From NCBI GenBank assembly GCA_016124675.1, contig WGNG01000014.1:1-64000 (forward strand): a stretch of 64,000 nt of DNA. The letters are read 5' to 3'. Positions within the stretch are counted from its first letter, which is position 1. The number at the start of each line of letters is the position of its first letter. Positions 61,968-64,000 of the stretch are shown here, piece after piece. The position numbers and the translations under genes are program-made. The DNA is from Alphaproteobacteria bacterium (lineage in GTDB: Bacteria > Pseudomonadota > Alphaproteobacteria > Caulobacterales > Maricaulaceae). The notes under the pieces are model-generated. The model was not told where the DNA came from, ran no database searches, and was given only the letters and a program-made list of their open reading frames with translations.

Positions 61968-62539
61968 GCGAGCAGCGCAATGACGAGCGCCTCGATCACC
62001 AGCGGGATCGCCGCGGCGGCGGTGGCCATGAAGGGCGCCAATCCCAGCGCGCCGTGCGCCACGCGCCAGTGCACGTAAAATCTGAGCAGCCCATAAAGCC
62101 CGAGCAGGCCCTGCACCGCAGCGGCGTTGGCCAGACCTGCCAGATGCAGAACCCAGATCAGCGCCTGCACGTGCAGAAGCACGAACACCGCCCAGTTATG
62201 AACCGCAATCCACGCGCCGAGACGCTCGCGGATCCCCAGCAGCATCACGGTCAGAAAGGCCGACGCCGGAAACAGCGCCCAGACGCGCAGCCAGGCCCCC
62301 GCGGCCTCGCCAAATCCGGTGGCGGCGCCGGGACCGTAGAGCGCGGGATTGCCGGCCACCAGCGCGTTCAGGCCCGCCACCATGAGATAAAAGGCGGGCA
62401 GCGCCAGGATCACGCCATTAAATGAGCGCCCGACGCCCAGCGGGGTGATATCGAAATACCCGCGCCAGCCGGGCCGGAAGGCCAGCATGGCGAACACGCC
62501 GCGCACTCGCAGATTGGCGTCGCCGAGAGTCTGCCGCAT
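61958..62539 (-). CDS. Multi-helix membrane protein of unknown function
   Basis: The 193-residue protein has about five helices (FNGVILALPAFYLMVAGLNAL, WLRVWALFPASAFLTVMLLG, WAVFVLLHVQALIWVLHLAG, AVQGLLGLYGLLRFYVHW, IPLVIEALVIALL). The first 45 residues are soluble (LAFRPGWRGYFDITPLGVGRS). No family was recognised; it loosely resembles YIP1-type proteins. It starts inside the dapE stop region (ATGA), so it is co-translated with dapE. Confidence 0.75.
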   Translation of the reverse strand: MRQTLGDANLRVRGVFAMLAFRPGWRGYFDITPLGVGRSFNGVILALPAFYLMVAGLNALVAGNPALYGPGAATGFGEAAGAWLRVWALFPASAFLTVMLLGIRERLGAWIAVHNWAVFVLLHVQALIWVLHLAGLANAAAVQGLLGLYGLLRFYVHWRVAHGALGLAPFMATAAAAIPLVIEALVIALLAQL

Positions 62540-63702
62540 CAGGCGAAGGCCTCGAAATAGCGCTCCAGAATGCGCGTGTAGATCGCCGTGAGCAAGGTGA
62601 TGTCAGCCACCGGCACGCGCTCGTCGATCTGATGCATGGTGGCGCCGACGAGGCCGAACTCCGCCACCGGACAGTAATCCTTGATGAAACGCGCATCCGA
62701 CGTGCCGCCGCCTGTAGTGAGGGCCGGGGCCTTGCCGGTCACCTCGATCACGGCGGATTTGAGCAGATCGGTGAAGGCGGGGTTTTCAGTCAGGAAGGCC
62801 TCGCCGGTCACCGTCAGGTCCAGCTTGATCTGGCCATTGAAGCCGGCGGCGACGCCCGCAGCCTCATCCTCGATCCAGCGTTTGAGGTCATCGCCGGTGT
62901 GGGCGATATTGAAGCGGATATTGAATTTCGCCTGCGCGGCAGCCGGGATCACATTGTGCGGCGCGTTGCCCACATCGATGCTGGTCACTTCCAGATTGGA
63001 GGGCTGGAAATGCGGCGCGCCGTCATCGAGGCGCCGGGCGGTCAGGCGGCCCAGAAGCGCCAGCAGGGGCGGGATCGGATTTTCGGCCTTGTCCGGATAG
63101 GCGACATGGCCCTGGCGCCCGGTCACGGTGATGACGCCGTTGAGCGAGCCGCGCCGGCCCACCTTAATGGTGTCGCCGATATGGGCGGGATTGGTGGGTT
63201 CCCCTACCAGGCAATGGTCAAGGCGTTCGCCGCGCGCATGAACGGCTTCCAGCAGTTTTTTCGTGCCGTTGATTGCCGGGCCTTCTTCGTCACCCGTGAT
63301 CAGGAAGGCGATGGAGCCGTTGGGCGCCCCATGCTGGGCGATATACGCGCCCACCGCCGCGACCATTGCCGCGATCGCGCCCTTCATGTCCGCTGCGCCG
63401 CGGCCCCACAGCATGTCCTGCGCAATGTCCGCAGCAAACGGCGCATGGCTCCACGCCGCTTCGGCGCCGGGCGGCACCACGTCGGTATGTCCGGCAAAGC
63501 AGAATACCGGCGCGGCCGTTCCCAGCCGGGCGTAGAGATTGTCCACCTCGCCAAACGGGTAGCGCGTGCACACAAAGCCCAGCGCGGTCAGCGCTGCCTC
63601 CAGCACGTCCAGCGCGCCCGCGTCAGCAGGCGTGACCGACGGCGCCTGGATCAGGCGGCGGGCGAGGGCGATGGGGTCGGGTGTGGAGAGCAGGTGTGAC
63701 AT
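62539..63702 (-). CDS. dapE: Succinyl-diaminopimelate desuccinylase
   Basis: The 387-residue M20 enzyme hydrolyses N-succinyl-LL-DAP in lysine and peptidoglycan synthesis. Zinc and catalytic motifs are [41 protein letters not shown] (Glu-Glu), and [11 protein letters not shown] with the last His. [21 protein letters not shown] is typical of DapE. dapD, the usual neighbour, is not upstream in the window. Confidence 0.96.
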   Translation of the reverse strand: MSHLLSTPDPIALARRLIQAPSVTPADAGALDVLEAALTALGFVCTRYPFGEVDNLYARLGTAAPVFCFAGHTDVVPPGAEAAWSHAPFAADIAQDMLWGRGAADMKGAIAAMVAAVGAYIAQHGAPNGSIAFLITGDEEGPAINGTKKLLEAVHARGERLDHCLVGEPTNPAHIGDTIKVGRRGSLNGVITVTGRQGHVAYPDKAENPIPPLLALLGRLTARRLDDGAPHFQPSNLEVTSIDVGNAPHNVIPAAAQAKFNIRFNIAHTGDDLKRWIEDEAAGVAAGFNGQIKLDLTVTGEAFLTENPAFTDLLKSAVIEVTGKAPALTTGGGTSDARFIKDYCPVAEFGLVGATMHQIDERVPVADITLLTAIYTRILERYFEAFA

Positions 63703-63861
63703 GGATCAGACTTAGGGCGAAAATGGCGACAATGCCAAGAGTCGCAGCCGCCCTTAGCATGACTGCCGGGATCACCCCCGATCAGAACCCCTTCCACCCA
63801 CAGGTAAGAGGTGTGCACCACAGCAGAGCGCAACTACCGCAGACTGCGCCCGGCATCTGCC

Positions 63862-64000
63862 CTAAGTCGCCTGGGCTGTGTTGGTGCTGGCAAAGAATCC
63901 GCAGCGCTCCGGCGATTGCGCGATCCAGTTTATCGCCTCAGCCGCATGTAAGTTTGACTGATTGAGGTTGTTATAGCTGTCTGCAGATTCACTCAGGGTG
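63862..64000 (-). CDS. C-terminus of an unidentified minus-strand gene (partial)
   Basis: On the minus strand the frame is open from the window edge to TAG at 63862-63864, giving 45 residues. These begin TLSESADSYNNLNQSNLHAA, then EAINWIAQSPERCGFFASTN and a short tail. The composition (many Asn, Ser, Gln, Ile) is protein-like, and GC is noticeably lower than in the rest of the window. No family was recognised. It may be a laterally acquired gene. The 159 bases between it and dapE hold no clear feature. Confidence 0.4.
   Translation of the reverse strand, partial: TLSESADSYNNLNQSNLHAAEAINWIAQSPERCGFFASTNTAQAT

Noticed and set aside
63681-63965. 94-codon plus-strand frame at the right edge
   Set aside because: It starts inside the dapE start region and has a random-looking Trp/Cys/Pro composition. 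The minus-strand partial frame is more protein-like.

Overview
The window is a chromosomal segment of a GC-rich alphaproteobacterium. It carries the stalked-bacteria cell-cycle kinase CckA, a DUF2336 protein, a DnaA-C-terminal-domain/DUF6456 gene pair, and a recA promoter with the alphaproteobacterial LexA box GTTC-N7-GTTC. Sodium-linked systems (an SbtA-type bicarbonate carrier beside a large Mrp-type antiporter) suggest a marine or brackish member of the Caulobacterales/Maricaulales/Hyphomonadaceae group. That placement is inference. Genes are densely packed, often with ATGA or TGATG overlaps. No rRNA, tRNA or CRISPR was seen. The edges are truncated: an IS1595-like transposon end on the left and an unidentified minus-strand gene on the right.

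Layout. 0-4.2 kb: insertion-sequence end, M42-type peptidase plus ketoacyl-ACP synthase III homologue, tag, and rpsD with clear promoter and terminator. 4.2-5.8 kb: small lipoprotein and DUF2336 protein. 5.8-14.9 kb: sbtA-sbtB followed by a ten-gene Mrp-type cluster in the gene order of archaeal MBH complexes, with three antiporter-like subunits and a split MrpA. 15-16.9 kb: DnaA-like HTH protein, DUF6456, yaaA. 16.9-20.2 kb: FAD-linked oxidase, MBL hydrolase, ATP-grasp-like protein. 20.3-25.7 kb: dipeptide/oligopeptide permeases and binding protein, with two inverted exported paralogues between them and no ATPase genes. 25.7-29.6 kb: DUF3667, apt, and a K+/H+ antiporter fused to a Bax-like domain. 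29.8-31.9 kb: fliQ-fliR-flhB.

32-33.2 kb: a TetR repressor facing a six-helix membrane protein across twin palindromic operators. 33.3-39.9 kb: cckA, recA, alaS. 40-46.7 kb: lipoprotein, pth-rplY, DUF3137 protein, Kef-type antiporter, prs. 46.8-47.8 kb: Xre/RES toxin-antitoxin pair with a visible operator. 47.8-50 kb: UvrD/PcrA helicase. 50.2-53.8 kb: a tightly overlapping, light/oxidative-stress-flavoured cluster (ChrR-like cupin, DUF6134, iron-sulfur photolyase, SDR). 53.9-56 kb: frameshifted remnant of an S9-type peptidase, SDR, alpha/beta hydrolase. 56.1-60.1 kb: DUF547, a large secreted-type hydrolase with four C-terminal helices, and a two-repeat exported protein. 60.3-63.7 kb: fmt-truA facing a membrane protein-dapE pair.

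The most unusual item is the antiporter-Bax fusion (27598-29601). A complete Bax-like glucosaminidase module is joined to an NhaP2/CvrA-type antiporter, but the expected catalytic glutamate is alanine. This suggests a cell-wall-binding or sensing role rather than hydrolysis. The second is the sbtAB-Mrp locus, which physically links sodium-driven bicarbonate uptake with sodium extrusion.
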